64,000 nt of DNA from JAKANT01 sp035502095 (GTDB lineage: Bacteria > Pseudomonadota > Gammaproteobacteria > Burkholderiales > Burkholderiaceae_F): positions 186,001-250,000 of the forward strand of contig DATJUX010000026.1 of assembly GCA_035502095.1 (NCBI GenBank), in the 5' to 3' direction. The notes under the pieces were generated by a model, which ran no database searches, was not told the origin of the DNA, and worked only from the letters and a program-made list of their open reading frames with translations. Both the position numbers and the translations under genes were made by a program. Shown here piece by piece: positions 63,957 through 64,000 of this stretch; position 1 is the first letter of the stretch, and each line of letters starts with the position of its first letter.

Positions 63957-64000
63957 GCCTTGCCCTCCATCACGACGGCCTTGTCTTCGACCGCGGTCTT
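63953..64000 (-). CDS. urtC: Urea ABC transporter permease UrtC, C-terminal end (partial)
   Basis: Only the last 15 codons are inside the window, reading KTAVEDKAVVMEGKA and a TGA that overlaps the urtD start. The call comes from gene order (urtC-urtD-urtE), since the tail itself is too short to be diagnostic. Confidence 0.65.
   Translation of the reverse strand, partial: KTAVEDKAVVMEGKA

Overview
The window is a compact, very GC-rich chromosomal segment (third codon positions almost all G or C) from a betaproteobacterium, most likely of the order Burkholderiales or a close relative. This rests on gene order and family content: fmt-rsmB-DUF4390-ntrY-short ntrX-trkA-trkH, dprA-smg-topB beside a LysM protein and def, a DUF3567 protein, and a urt/ure urea cluster. 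No rRNA, tRNA, CRISPR array, insertion sequence or prophage was recognised. Both ends cut genes: a hybrid histidine kinase at the left and urtC at the right.

Layout. 1-1695: end of a hybrid sensor kinase. 1704-5107 (minus): a tightly overlapping operon of cytosine deaminase-like enzyme, DUF423 membrane protein, DNA alkylation repair HEAT protein and uracil phosphoribosyltransferase. The two outer enzymes form a cytosine-to-uracil-to-UMP salvage route. 5193-8379: DUF3144 protein, MFS exporter, BON-like secreted protein, class II aldolase. 8597-14133: a signalling block with a NarX-type kinase, its NarL-type regulator (TTG start) and a second hybrid kinase with a Cache-like sensor. 14150-16298 (minus): DUF3300 and DUF2950 secreted proteins, divergent from an ECF sigma/anti-sigma pair (16587-17899) that is followed by a broken Tat-exported ferritin-like gene. 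18380-22548: outer-membrane phospholipase A, an AtaL/DUF1857-like protein, a lipoprotein and a second ECF sigma/membrane regulator pair.

22833-28898 (minus): a DnaQ/GIY-YIG nuclease, a small palindromic repeat, and an ABC ATPase with a permease fused to an M1 metallopeptidase. 29011-35654 (minus): copper P-type ATPase, DUF1993, SET-domain methyltransferase, ketopantoate reductase-like enzyme and a membrane-fused spermidine synthase. 35850-38537: an HDOD protein and an unrecognised secreted protein with an EF-hand-like loop. 38615-44531 (minus): topB, smg, dprA and a LysM protein, with a strong terminator between the last two. 44887-56716 (plus): def, a frameshifted 2TM-domain gene, fmt, rsmB, DUF4390, ntrY-like kinase, a regulator without an AAA+ domain, trkA, a TRAP-permease remnant, trkH, a P-loop-less CobW-like fragment and an alpha/beta hydrolase. 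56888-57151: DUF3567.

57199-64000 (minus): the urea module in transcription order urtC(partial)-urtD-urtE-ureD-ureA-ureB-ureC-ureE-ureF-ureG. It couples high-affinity urea import to a complete nickel urease with its accessory proteins, and ends at a likely bidirectional terminator.

I found no single clearly new multi-gene system. The points most worth a second look are the salvage operon with an embedded DNA-repair gene and a non-canonical deaminase active-site residue, the UreB tail made from a palindromic repeat, the bacterial SET/post-SET protein, the degenerate kinase and CobW-like modules, and three decaying genes.
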